From Algoriphagus machipongonensis (GTDB lineage Bacteria; Bacteroidota; Bacteroidia; Cytophagales; Cyclobacteriaceae): a stretch of DNA of 64,000 bases. The notes under the pieces were generated by a model that was given only the letters and a program-made list of their open reading frames with translations, ran no database searches and had not been told where the DNA came from. Numbering within the stretch: the stretch's first letter is position 1; each line of letters begins with the position of its first letter. Of the stretch, positions 1 through 8,572 are shown one piece after another. Position numbers and translations under genes: made by a program. Where the stretch lies: contig NZ_CM001023.1 of the NCBI RefSeq assembly GCF_000166275.1, positions 2,173,001-2,237,000 of the forward strand, given 5' to 3'.

Positions 1-1302
1 GAAGTCATTGTTTTGAAAATCCTGAAATATTTCCGGCCCAACAATGGGTTCATTTACCTTGAAAAGTGGTCCATAGCTGGATGATTCTTCGACAACCATG
101 TTTTTTCCTACCCAATTATTTATCAAGCTCAATTGCTTTTCTTCAAGATTTTCCTGGTTGTATGGAAATGGAATAGCCAAGTCAAACCCATAATTTCCCA
201 AAGAAATATTGTCTTTGATTAGTACATCATGAAAGTTTGGTGACCTTAAATCTATCCCTCCTGTGGGTGCTGACCAATGGTTTGCACTGCCATTTCTTAC
301 CACGGTATTATTTGAGATCTCTATATTCTTTCGCATCAGGTTATTTCCCCAGATGCCAAAGTAGATTCCTGATCCTCTATTGTCTCGGATTAGATTGTGA
401 TGAAATTTAATGTCGTCTACGATGGAGTTTTCACCTTCTACCGAGATTACAAAACCCCATTCATTTTCATAAGCCACATTTTCATACAATTCTATATTCT
501 TCAACTCACCAAACCAAGCATCCACATAGAATGCTTGCCTTTTCAGGTGGTGTACCACATTATGATGAACCTTTCCATTTTGGCTGACTTCCTTCACGTC
601 GATTCCTTCTTTGTCGCAATGATGAATCTCATTTTGATAGATTTCAAAATTAGTTGCTCCTGCTACCGTCAAAGCTTCATGAGGAGCTTCAGAACCTACT
701 TTTCGCCCCGGCGTGGCCATTTCCATTCTATTTGCACCTGTTATTTCACAGTCAAAAACTTTCGTATGGTCTGAATACCATAAGCCAATGCCCGAGCCAA
801 ACGTATTGTCAATTTTGCAGTTTGAAATTTCGATATGAGCAGTTTCTGGACCCCGGACAATGATCCCTTGAGAGTGACTATTTCTTACTTGAATCCCGTG
901 AATCCTGAAATATTGGCTATCTGAAATGAATACCACCGCATGATGATCTGTGCTTAAATGCTTTCCCTCGGAATCAAAGAGATAATCTTTGCCTTCTAAT
1001 ATTACAGGTTGGTTTTTATAGTTGCTTAAAGTAATCCACTGGTTTTCCTCACCTGATTTTTCAATTACAAGCCCTTTCTCCAATTCATATACACCTGCCA
1101 ACAAATAAACAGTATCTCCTGGGGTTGCTTCTGATAATCCACGTTCTATGGTATTAAAAGGCTGATCTAATGTTCCATTTCCTTGCTGCTCCTGATCTGG
1201 TGAAACAAACCAAGACCTCGGGTTTGCCTTTAGACTATTAGAGTGAAATAAAAGGATTGTTAGAGAAGAAAGTAAAATTAGTAGGTATGATTTTGGGGTC
1301 AT
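1..1302 (-). CDS. Secreted right-handed parallel beta-helix protein (3' end cut by window edge)
   Basis: I read this frame by reverse-complementing the left edge: an ATG at 1302 opens 434 uninterrupted codons that run off base 1, so the C-terminus is missing. The protein begins with an N-terminal signal peptide of about 26 residues (MTPKSYLLILLSSLTILLFH). A SWFVSPDQEQQGNGTLDQPF segment then resembles the DUF1565/pectate-lyase-like N-terminal strand that opens many beta-helix proteins (Gly-Thr then PFxTIxxGL). The body is rich in short strand-turn repeats with Asn/His/Ile ladders (for example IEISNCKIDNTF, FEIYQNEIHHCDKEGIDV, IEISNNTVVRNGS), typical of PbH1 repeats. The family includes polysaccharide lyases and glycan-binding proteins. 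The exact reaction cannot be told from sequence, though the location beside a glycan locus fits a lyase or carbohydrate-processing role. It diverges from the next gene across 169 bp. Confidence 0.85.
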   Translation of the reverse strand, partial: MTPKSYLLILLSSLTILLFHSNSLKANPRSWFVSPDQEQQGNGTLDQPFNTIERGLSEATPGDTVYLLAGVYELEKGLVIEKSGEENQWITLSNYKNQPVILEGKDYLFDSEGKHLSTDHHAVVFISDSQYFRIHGIQVRNSHSQGIIVRGPETAHIEISNCKIDNTFGSGIGLWYSDHTKVFDCEITGANRMEMATPGRKVGSEAPHEALTVAGATNFEIYQNEIHHCDKEGIDVKEVSQNGKVHHNVVHHLKRQAFYVDAWFGELKNIELYENVAYENEWGFVISVEGENSIVDDIKFHHNLIRDNRGSGIYFGIWGNNLMRKNIEISNNTVVRNGSANHWSAPTGGIDLRSPNFHDVLIKDNISLGNYGFDLAIPFPYNQENLEEKQLSLINNWVGKNMVVEESSSYGPLFKVNEPIVGPEIFQDFQNNDF

Positions 1303-1471
1303 TTTAGCTTAAGTATGATTCTTTAAAATAGAAGTGTCTCAAGAATAAGAGAATGATTTTCCTTTATTAACCCCATTGCTTTAAGCTTTTCTTGTTTGAT
1401 TTTAGTTACTTAACTCACTCAAACAGGTTTTTCAAACCATATTATGAAATCAACAAGCCTCCTATATTTTA

Positions 1472-2974
1472 ATGAAGCCATTTTCTAATTCTAAGTACTG
1501 GCTTGTTGTATATATTCTCATTTTTTCATGTCAGGAGAAAGATCAGGGAAACGTAATTTCACTTTCGGAAGGCGATTTGATTGAGAAAGGGAGGGTCCTT
1601 TCGGAATCTAAATGTGGATCATGTCATCTATATCCTGAACCTGGTATTCTTGACAAAAAGACTTGGCTTACAAGTGTATTGCCGGCAATGAAACCGTATC
1701 TCATTTCTGAAGAACAGGAAGATCAATGGAAATTCTGGCTACCTAAAAATAACTCTGAAAGTTCAGAGAAGGAATACGAGGCAATCGTTGCCTTTTATGA
1801 AGCAAATGCACCTTCATCCCTAACTGTTCCACCTTTAGATATTCCCTCACCAGGGATTCCTGGCTTCGAAGTAGAAACTCCAATACTTGATGAAAAAAGA
1901 CCTAGCCTCAGCACATTTGTCTTATTTGATTCCTTAACAAACCGTATTTGGATAGGGGATAGATTAAATAGAATCTATGGACTTAATACTCAGAATTTTA
2001 TTGTAGAAGAAGAAGTAGATGTGGGAAGCACCCCTGTTCAGTTAACTGGGATTGATTCTACTACTATTCAAGTGCTAACCATGGGGGAGATGGACCCTTC
2101 GGACTATTATAAAGGGGAATTGATTAGCTACGACCTTTCTTCAAAAACTTCAAGCCTACTACTGGATAGCTTAAATAGACCCGTTGATTTTAGGCCTTAC
2201 GTTCAAAATGCTTTAGAAAATAAAAAGTGGCTTGTATCAGAATTTGGGAATCTTGAAGGGGCATTAAGCATACAATCACCTGATAGTAATGAGCTGTTGG
2301 TCAATTTACCAGGTTGTAGGAAATCCATCCAAATTGATTGGGATCTTGATGGAGATCTGGATATCCTAGCTGGTTTTGGACAAGCTAAAGAATCTCTTTA
2401 TTGGATTGAAAATAAAGGGGAGGGAAGGTTTGAAAATCATTTGTTAGAAGAGTTTCATCCTGCATTTGGTTTAAGTGATTTGACGGTGAAAGATGTTAAT
2501 AAAGACGGATACCCAGATATCATTTTAGTAAATGGAGACAATGCAGATTTGTCGCCAATTGTTAAACCGTATCATGGTGTCAGGATTTATTTTGGAAGTG
2601 GAGATAGCCAACTTGAATTAAATTGGTTTTACCCAATCCCGGGAGCCATGAGTCTTGTGGCTGAAGATTTTGATGAAGATGGAAGCTTAGAAATGGCTGT
2701 AGTATCTTTCTTTCCTGATTTTAGAAATAATGAAAGGGTGGATTGGTTATATTTTGATTCTTTGGAACTTGAAAATAAGGCAGTTTTCAGATTGCCTATC
2801 CCCTTGCTGGGAAAATGGTTGACCATATCCTCTGGTGATATTGATCAAGACGGAGATTTAGATATTCTTACTGGTTCATTTATGTTCCAGCCTGGAGTCA
2901 ATTATTCCAAAGAGCAGGAGCTATGGTCTGAAGACTGGTCCCCATTTTTTGTTTTGAGAAACCAATTGAAATAA
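1472..2974 (+). CDS. Lipoprotein with cytochrome c motif and FG-GAP/VCBS repeats
   Basis: 500 residues. The N-terminus is a lipoprotein signal with lipobox IFSC (Cys20). A single CxxCH haem-binding motif, CGSCH, lies at residues 48-52, followed by a Pro-Glu-Pro stretch, as in small c-type cytochrome domains fused to surface proteins. From about residue 285 there are at least four Asp-rich calcium-binding FG-GAP/VCBS blades (DWDLDGDLDIL, DVNKDGYPDIIL, DFDEDGSLEMAV, DIDQDGDLDIL), which predict a beta-propeller. The family combination is known in Bacteroidota and Planctomycetota, but its role is unclear; electron transfer coupled to surface glycan or protein binding is only a guess. It stands alone, with 227 bp before the sigma factor gene. 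Confidence 0.75.
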   Translation: MKPFSNSKYWLVVYILIFSCQEKDQGNVISLSEGDLIEKGRVLSESKCGSCHLYPEPGILDKKTWLTSVLPAMKPYLISEEQEDQWKFWLPKNNSESSEKEYEAIVAFYEANAPSSLTVPPLDIPSPGIPGFEVETPILDEKRPSLSTFVLFDSLTNRIWIGDRLNRIYGLNTQNFIVEEEVDVGSTPVQLTGIDSTTIQVLTMGEMDPSDYYKGELISYDLSSKTSSLLLDSLNRPVDFRPYVQNALENKKWLVSEFGNLEGALSIQSPDSNELLVNLPGCRKSIQIDWDLDGDLDILAGFGQAKESLYWIENKGEGRFENHLLEEFHPAFGLSDLTVKDVNKDGYPDIILVNGDNADLSPIVKPYHGVRIYFGSGDSQLELNWFYPIPGAMSLVAEDFDEDGSLEMAVVSFFPDFRNNERVDWLYFDSLELENKAVFRLPIPLLGKWLTISSGDIDQDGDLDILTGSFMFQPGVNYSKEQELWSEDWSPFFVLRNQLK

Positions 2975-3201
2975 AATTCCAGAGCCACCTTTCTGCGTAG
3001 AACAATATTTTAATTTGTAATCCCTTCAATTGATTATGAAAATAGAATTTTATTCTATTATAAGGTGATAAAAAATAATTTATATTGAATTCTGTATTTG
3101 TTTCAAAATTTAATGGGTGATATTCTAAAAAAAATAAAATAATTTGGGGTCATTTTTTTATTAATTGTCTCTTACTATAAAAGGAAGCTAAATACTTTCC
3201 A

Positions 3202-3834
3202 ATGCCCAATAACCCCAAAAAGACCATTTCTTCGGCCAGAATTTCTTTGTACAACAAAGAAGTTGTAAAAATATTTGAAAGTAAATCTGATTTAGAAGTT
3301 TGGAATTCTTTCAATAAAGGAGATGAAATGGCTTTCAATTATCTCTATAGGACTTATGCAGGGGTATTGTTTCAATTTGGCTGTCAATTTTCTAAAGATC
3401 AAATGTTGGTTCAGGACAGCATTCAAAACCTCTTTATTTCTCTGAGGAAAAAGAGAGGGAGTCTGAGTGAAGTTTCTAACATCAAAGGGTATTTACTTAG
3501 GTCTATTCAAAGGGAGGTTCTTAGAAACGGAAAAAATGCAAGTTCAAAGATGCTTGTAGATGATTCCCAGATGGATTCATTTTTCCAAATAGAATTATCA
3601 CCTGAAACTTCTTTTATCCAAAGAGAATCTGAGAACCAAAGAAAAATCCAATTACAAGAAGCTTTAAAAAAATTGACAACAAAGCAAAGGCAGGCAATTC
3701 TCTTATTCTATGAAGAGGAATTGAGTTATAAAGAAATCGCACAAGTAATGGATTTCAATGAGGTAAAGTCAGCTAGAAAATTGATTTATAGGGCTTTATC
3801 CAGTTTAAAAGAATTTATTAAACCTACTATTTAG
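3202..3834 (+). CDS. ECF RNA polymerase sigma factor (FecI/RpoE-like, sigma-70 family)
   Basis: 210 residues. Region 2 is recognisable at about residues 30-95 (GDEMAFNYLYRTYAGVLFQF, then LVQDSIQNLFISL). Region 4 lies near the C-terminus with the helix-turn-helix around LTTKQRQAILLFYEEELSYK followed by EIAQVMDFNEVKSARKLIYR. The first 25 or so residues lie outside the usual core, so the true start may be slightly further in, but no better ATG is available. It is followed after 27 bp by a FecR-type anti-sigma gene and then by SusC with an STN domain. In Bacteroidota such triads form a cell-surface signalling chain in which SusC ligand binding releases the sigma factor to activate the SusC/SusD operon. 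The identity is secure; the target promoters are inferred. Confidence 0.9.
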   Translation: MPNNPKKTISSARISLYNKEVVKIFESKSDLEVWNSFNKGDEMAFNYLYRTYAGVLFQFGCQFSKDQMLVQDSIQNLFISLRKKRGSLSEVSNIKGYLLRSIQREVLRNGKNASSKMLVDDSQMDSFFQIELSPETSFIQRESENQRKIQLQEALKKLTTKQRQAILLFYEEELSYKEIAQVMDFNEVKSARKLIYRALSSLKEFIKPTI

Positions 3835-3861
3835 ATTCCTATGGAATTTGAGAGGAACCAT

Positions 3862-4890
3862 ATGAAATACGAGGATTATAAACTTGAACACTTTCTATGC
3901 GATGAGTTTTTTGTCCAGTGGGTAAAAAACCCTGATGAAAATACCAAACACTTTTGGGAAAAGTGGCTTGTAGCTAATCCTCATAAAAGAGAAATAGTAA
4001 TAGAAGCTGCTCAATTTATAAAAAGCATCACTTACCAAGAAAGACCAGAATTATCAAATGAAGCATACCTCGAATTGTTTGAGAATATCATCAGATTTGA
4101 GGAGAGTGAAGTAAGTACAAATAAGAAGGCAACACGAGAGGGGAGATGGTTCTCTTTTTTTTCTCTTCGAAAAGTAGCCGCTGTATTACTATGCTGTTTT
4201 TGCACTTGGGTGATTTGGGATATTTTCAATAGTTCTGGGGACGAGGCGAAAACAGAAATTCAGTGGATAACCAAATCGATTCCAAAAGGTACTAAATCAA
4301 GCATTGGTTTATCTGATGGAACTATCATCCACTTAAACTCAGGTTCTGAATTGATCTATCCGAATGAGTTTTCTGACAGTTTAAGAGTGGTTACACTGAA
4401 AGGAGAAGCATTTTTTGAAGTCAACAAAGAAAGTAGACCATTTAAAGTTCAAATGGATCAGGCAGTAATAGAGGTCTTAGGGACTGAATTTAATGTCAAT
4501 CAATCCTCCAACAATCAATTTGCTGTAGCATTGGTTTCAGGCAAAGTAAAGGTGAATGATAATTTGGGGAATCAAGTTGTTCTAGACCCTTCGGAAATGC
4601 TTGTCATGGAGAAAGACGGCAATTTTTACAAGTCCACATTTGACTCTCTGGAAATTGTGGGCTGGAAAGATAAAAATTTGATTTTCAATGAAGATGATTT
4701 CTCAGAGGTGAAATCAAAACTTGAAAACTGGTATGGGATAGAGATTTCCGTACGGGGTAAAGTAAGTAAGAAATGGGCCTACACCGGTCAATATCACGAT
4801 GAAATATTGAAAAACGTTTTGGAAGGGATTAAACAAACCTCCAGAATTCAATACCATATAGATGGAAAGAAAGTCGAAATAACATTATAA
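3862..4890 (+). CDS. FecR-family anti-sigma factor
   Basis: I prefer the ATG at 3862, preceded by GAGAGGAA at good spacing, over the in-frame ATG at 3841; this gives 342 residues. The cytoplasmic N-terminal segment is followed by one transmembrane helix at about residues 105-121 (VAAVLLCCFCTWVIWDIF). A periplasmic FecR domain comes next (IPKGTKSSIGLSDGTIIHLN, then TLKGEAFFEVNKES and VLGTEFNVN), and a C-terminal DUF4974/STN-like part ends it (LIFNEDDFSEVKSKLENWYG). This is the standard architecture for an inner-membrane protein that holds the ECF sigma factor and reads the STN domain of a TonB-dependent transporter. It sits directly between the sigma gene and SusC. A hairpin follows its stop codon. 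Confidence 0.9.
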   Translation: MKYEDYKLEHFLCDEFFVQWVKNPDENTKHFWEKWLVANPHKREIVIEAAQFIKSITYQERPELSNEAYLELFENIIRFEESEVSTNKKATREGRWFSFFSLRKVAAVLLCCFCTWVIWDIFNSSGDEAKTEIQWITKSIPKGTKSSIGLSDGTIIHLNSGSELIYPNEFSDSLRVVTLKGEAFFEVNKESRPFKVQMDQAVIEVLGTEFNVNQSSNNQFAVALVSGKVKVNDNLGNQVVLDPSEMLVMEKDGNFYKSTFDSLEIVGWKDKNLIFNEDDFSEVKSKLENWYGIEISVRGKVSKKWAYTGQYHDEILKNVLEGIKQTSRIQYHIDGKKVEITL

Positions 4891-4936
4891 CCCAAAACCT
4901 AAAATCTATGAAATATCTTAATAGCACCTAAAAAAA

Positions 4937-4980
4937 GGCAGTAGAAGTTCAAAAAGAACTTCCAACTGCCTAATTCTTTT
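4937..4980 (+). terminator. Hairpin terminator between fecR and susC
   Basis: GGCAGT pairs with ACTGCC and, inside it, GAAGTTC pairs with GAACTTC around an AAAAA loop, with a small asymmetric bulge between the stems. A T-rich tail follows. A second, weaker hairpin (TGCCTG with CAGGCA, 4980-5009) lies just before susC. Together they would separate fecI/fecR transcription from susC, which may have its own sigma-dependent promoter in this 158-bp spacer. Confidence 0.7.
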
Positions 4981-5048
4981 GCCTGAAGGAGCGCTAACCA
5001 TTCCAGGCAAATGTTCAAGTTTTTGACCACTTAAACCATAACAATTAT

Positions 5049-8000
5049 ATGAAAAAATATATACGGGGACAACTCATCATGCTATCTAAGAGACTACTCT
5101 ACGGATTCATTTTTCAATTGATTTTTTGTACGGTTCTATTAGCAAGTAATGGGAATGCACAAAGAAAAACGATTGAGCAAGTAAATGTAACACTGAGTGT
5201 AAATGAATCCTCATTGTTGCAACTGTTTAGAAAAATAGAAAATCAGTCAGGATTTGAATTTTCTTATAATTCAGAAAAAATCGATTTAAACCAAAAGGTG
5301 ACATCAAATGCAAGGAAACAAAGCGTTTATGATGTTTTGGAGGATTTAGCGAAGAAAACAGGACTTAGCTTTATTCAAATCAATAATAATATCCATGTTA
5401 AGCAGAACAAAAATGGAACCCGGGTTACCATTCAAGAAAAGGAACGGATATTAATAAGTGGGGTTGTTAGGGATTCTAATGGAGAACCACTCCCCGGTGT
5501 TACTATCTTAAAAGAAGGTACAACCCAAGGAACAGTGACTGACTTGGAGGGACGTTATGAAATCAACGCTGACGAGGGGGATTTCTTGGTTTTTTCATTT
5601 ATAGGATTTGATGACCGACGGATTGAAGTGGGGAATCAGACTTCTATTAATGTGACATTGAATGAAAATGCACAAAACCTAGAAGAGGTTATCGTCATAG
5701 GTTACGGCGAGAAAAGTAGGAAATTAATGACAGAATCTATTGGAACAATAAATTCTGCCGAAATCACCAAAGTCCCTATTGCTTCTGCAGACCAATCATT
5801 ACAAGGAAGAATTTCTGGAGTTCAGGTAACTTCTGTTGATGGAACTCCAGGTGCGCCTGTTTCCGTGCGGATAAGAGGAGTTGGAACCGTAGGAAATACC
5901 CAGCCTTTATTTGTGGTAGACGGTGTTCCTGTTGGAAACAATTCAGATGGGGTTACTAATCCATTGACTACAATAAACCCATCTGACATTGAAAGTATTT
6001 CAGTTTTAAAGGATGCTTCTGCAGCCGCAGTCTATGGAGTTAGAGCAGCAAATGGTGTAGTCTTAATCACAACAAAAAGAGGAAAAAAAGGCAAGCCAAC
6101 AGTTAATTTTGACGCGTATTATGGCATTCAGAACATTGCCAAATTCAATGAATATAACTCTACTGATGAATGGATTGCTTTGACACAGGATGCATTTGAT
6201 GCTGCCAATGTTCAAAATGGATTTAGTCCTGGAGATCCAAGTTATCAGGAACTTCATCCTGATTTAGCCTCTGGAAGTCCTGTAAGAAATAGGAGCAATG
6301 AGACAAATTGGAAAGATGAGGCATTAAATAAAAGTGCCCCAATTCAGAATTACAACCTGAGTATATCAGGAGGTAATGATGACTATAATTATTTTGTTTC
6401 CGGTGGATATTTTGCCCAAGAGGCGACGGTTCAAAAGTGGGACTTGAAACGATATAATTTTAGAGCAAATTCTGATTTTAAAATCAATAAGCGCTTAAAA
6501 ATGGGTCAAACATTTACTGTTTCCCATCAGGAAATTGAGAGAGGTATGAATGGCAGAGGTGATGGTTTCTTACTTCAAAATTCACTCACAATGCCACCTT
6601 TTTTCAATATTTATGAGGATCCAGCTAATCCGATTCCGGGAAACCGTTACGGGTATGATGGGAATTCTGATTTGGCAGGTCTTACGATCGCTAACCAAAT
6701 TGGAATTAATCAGATTGTTCAGAACAATGACAGGTTGACAAGAATGCTGGGAAGCATCTATGGTGAGTTGGAGATTTTTGAAGGACTTACCTATAAATCT
6801 ATGGTTTCAGTTGATTACTTGACTACTAGAAATGATTCATGGAGACCAGAGTATCTTGTTTCTGAGGTGGGTTTAAATAGACCAGGTAATGAATACAATG
6901 ATTCCCGAGGAGAATCAGTTTCCCAGGTTTTTACCAATACTTTGAATTATTTCAAAGTTTTTGGAGATCATTCTATTGATATTTTGGCAGGTATAGAATA
7001 TCAAAAAAACACCAATACCTCTCTCGCAGTAAGAGGAAGTGATTTCATTAGTAATGCTCCTGACTTTTATCAAGTAGTTAAAAACGGTCGTGGAGATCCT
7101 AATGTAGGAGGTGGAGCAGGTCAAGGTTCTTTTGTAGGTTATTTAGGTAGAGCTTCTTATAATTTTAAAGATAAATACCTTTTAACCGGTACAATTAGAA
7201 GAGATGGAACTAGTGCCTTTTCACCTGAAAATAACAGAAGATGGGGTACTTTCCCTTCCTTTTCAGCTGCTTGGCGGGTAAGTCAGGAGGACTTTTTCTC
7301 TGAGTCAGGATTGATTTCAGAAATGAAAATCAGAGCGAGTTGGGGACAACTTGGAAATTCAAATACTACATCCTATCCTCATATTTTCAGAGTATCTACG
7401 ACTCCGGATTATGGAAGCGGAAATACAACCATTCAGGCGCCAACACCAATTAATTTTGTAAACAAGGATGTGGTTTGGGAAACAGTGGAAACCATCGATT
7501 TTGGAGTTGATTTAGGCTTATTTGATAATAAAGTAGATCTATTGGTTACTTATTATGATAGAACAACCAAAGACTTCTTGTACTCATTGCCTTTACCAAA
7601 TATTACTGGATTTGGAAGTACTCCAGTAAACCTTGGAAGCGTAAGCAACAAAGGGATAGAAATAGAAATTGGTTATGGTAAGACCTTTTCAAACGGACTT
7701 CAATTAACATTGAATGGTAATTTTACCACCATCAAGAATAGATTGGAGGAATTGGCACCAGGGATTGAGGAGTTTTCCTCAAATGCAGCTTATAGAACTG
7801 CTGTTGGGCAACCGATCGGATATTTCTTTGGTTATAAAACCGATGGAATTTATCAAACACAAGAAGAAATCGATGGTATTTTCACAGGAGGATTTGAGGA
7901 TAAAAATGCTCCACAAGGACCTAGACCAGGAGATGTGAAATTTCTTGATGTTAACGGACCTGGAGAAGAAGGCGCTCAGTTTTCTGGAGAACCTGATGGA

Positions 8001-8555
8001 TTGATCGATTTTAATGACAGAACTTACCTGGGTAAAACTATTCCTACCTATTTCTATGGTTTGAATATTGGCCTAAACTATAAATCTTTTGATTTCTCCA
8101 TGTTATGGCAAGGGGTAGGAGATGTTCAGGTTTACAATCAGGTAAGACAAAGTAATTTGAATCTTACCGGTGGCGGTAGAAATATGTTAGTGGAATCTCA
8201 GGAAAGATGGACAGGACCAGGCACGAGCAATTCGATTCCAAGAGCTATTAGTGGTGATCCAAATCAAAATGGCCGTTTTTCTGATAGGTTTGTGGAAGAT
8301 GCAGGCTTTTTAAGACTTCGAAATGTACAGTTAGGGTTTAGTCTACCAAGAACAGTGTTGGACAAAATGAACGGTTTCAATATTGGCCGAATCTATTTGG
8401 CAGCATCTAATCTGTTGACCTTCACAAAATATACTGGTATGGATCCTGAAGTAATGACTTACGGATCGAATTCAAACCAAATAGGAGCAGGAACGGATGG
8501 AGGAAATATGCCTCAACCTAGGATTATTCAAATGGGTGTCCAACTTCAATTTTAA
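5049..8555 (+). CDS. SusC/RagA-type TonB-linked outer-membrane transporter with STN domain
   Basis: 1168 residues. Signal peptide (about 1-37), then an STN domain (about 45-125) that would contact the FecR anti-sigma factor. A carboxypeptidase-regulatory-like beta-sandwich follows (about 135-210; ISGVVRDSNGEPLPGVTILK, TVTDLEGRYEI), then a TonB-box-like stretch (EEVIVIGYGEKSRK). The plug domain carries the SusC family marks (QGRISGVQV, SVRIRGVGTVGN, PLFVVDGVPVGN, IESISVLKDASAAAVYG). The remaining 850 residues are a 22-strand barrel ending in QMGVQLQF with the terminal Phe expected for Bam insertion. It imports oligosaccharides bound by SusD. SusD starts 17 bp downstream. The substrate is not visible from sequence; neighbours point to a sulfated rhamnose glycan. 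Confidence 0.95.
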   Translation: MKKYIRGQLIMLSKRLLYGFIFQLIFCTVLLASNGNAQRKTIEQVNVTLSVNESSLLQLFRKIENQSGFEFSYNSEKIDLNQKVTSNARKQSVYDVLEDLAKKTGLSFIQINNNIHVKQNKNGTRVTIQEKERILISGVVRDSNGEPLPGVTILKEGTTQGTVTDLEGRYEINADEGDFLVFSFIGFDDRRIEVGNQTSINVTLNENAQNLEEVIVIGYGEKSRKLMTESIGTINSAEITKVPIASADQSLQGRISGVQVTSVDGTPGAPVSVRIRGVGTVGNTQPLFVVDGVPVGNNSDGVTNPLTTINPSDIESISVLKDASAAAVYGVRAANGVVLITTKRGKKGKPTVNFDAYYGIQNIAKFNEYNSTDEWIALTQDAFDAANVQNGFSPGDPSYQELHPDLASGSPVRNRSNETNWKDEALNKSAPIQNYNLSISGGNDDYNYFVSGGYFAQEATVQKWDLKRYNFRANSDFKINKRLKMGQTFTVSHQEIERGMNGRGDGFLLQNSLTMPPFFNIYEDPANPIPGNRYGYDGNSDLAGLTIANQIGINQIVQNNDRLTRMLGSIYGELEIFEGLTYKSMVSVDYLTTRNDSWRPEYLVSEVGLNRPGNEYNDSRGESVSQVFTNTLNYFKVFGDHSIDILAGIEYQKNTNTSLAVRGSDFISNAPDFYQVVKNGRGDPNVGGGAGQGSFVGYLGRASYNFKDKYLLTGTIRRDGTSAFSPENNRRWGTFPSFSAAWRVSQEDFFSESGLISEMKIRASWGQLGNSNTTSYPHIFRVSTTPDYGSGNTTIQAPTPINFVNKDVVWETVETIDFGVDLGLFDNKVDLLVTYYDRTTKDFLYSLPLPNITGFGSTPVNLGSVSNKGIEIEIGYGKTFSNGLQLTLNGNFTTIKNRLEELAPGIEEFSSNAAYRTAVGQPIGYFFGYKTDGIYQTQEEIDGIFTGGFEDKNAPQGPRPGDVKFLDVNGPGEEGAQFSGEPDGLIDFNDRTYLGKTIPTYFYGLNIGLNYKSFDFSMLWQGVGDVQVYNQVRQSNLNLTGGGRNMLVESQERWTGPGTSNSIPRAISGDPNQNGRFSDRFVEDAGFLRLRNVQLGFSLPRTVLDKMNGFNIGRIYLAASNLLTFTKYTGMDPEVMTYGSNSNQIGAGTDGGNMPQPRIIQMGVQLQF

Positions 8556-8572
8556 TCTCTAACTCCAATAAC

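Noticed and set aside
397..774. Plus-strand frames over the left-edge gene
   Set aside because: They are antisense to a complete 434-codon minus-strand beta-helix frame that has a signal peptide.
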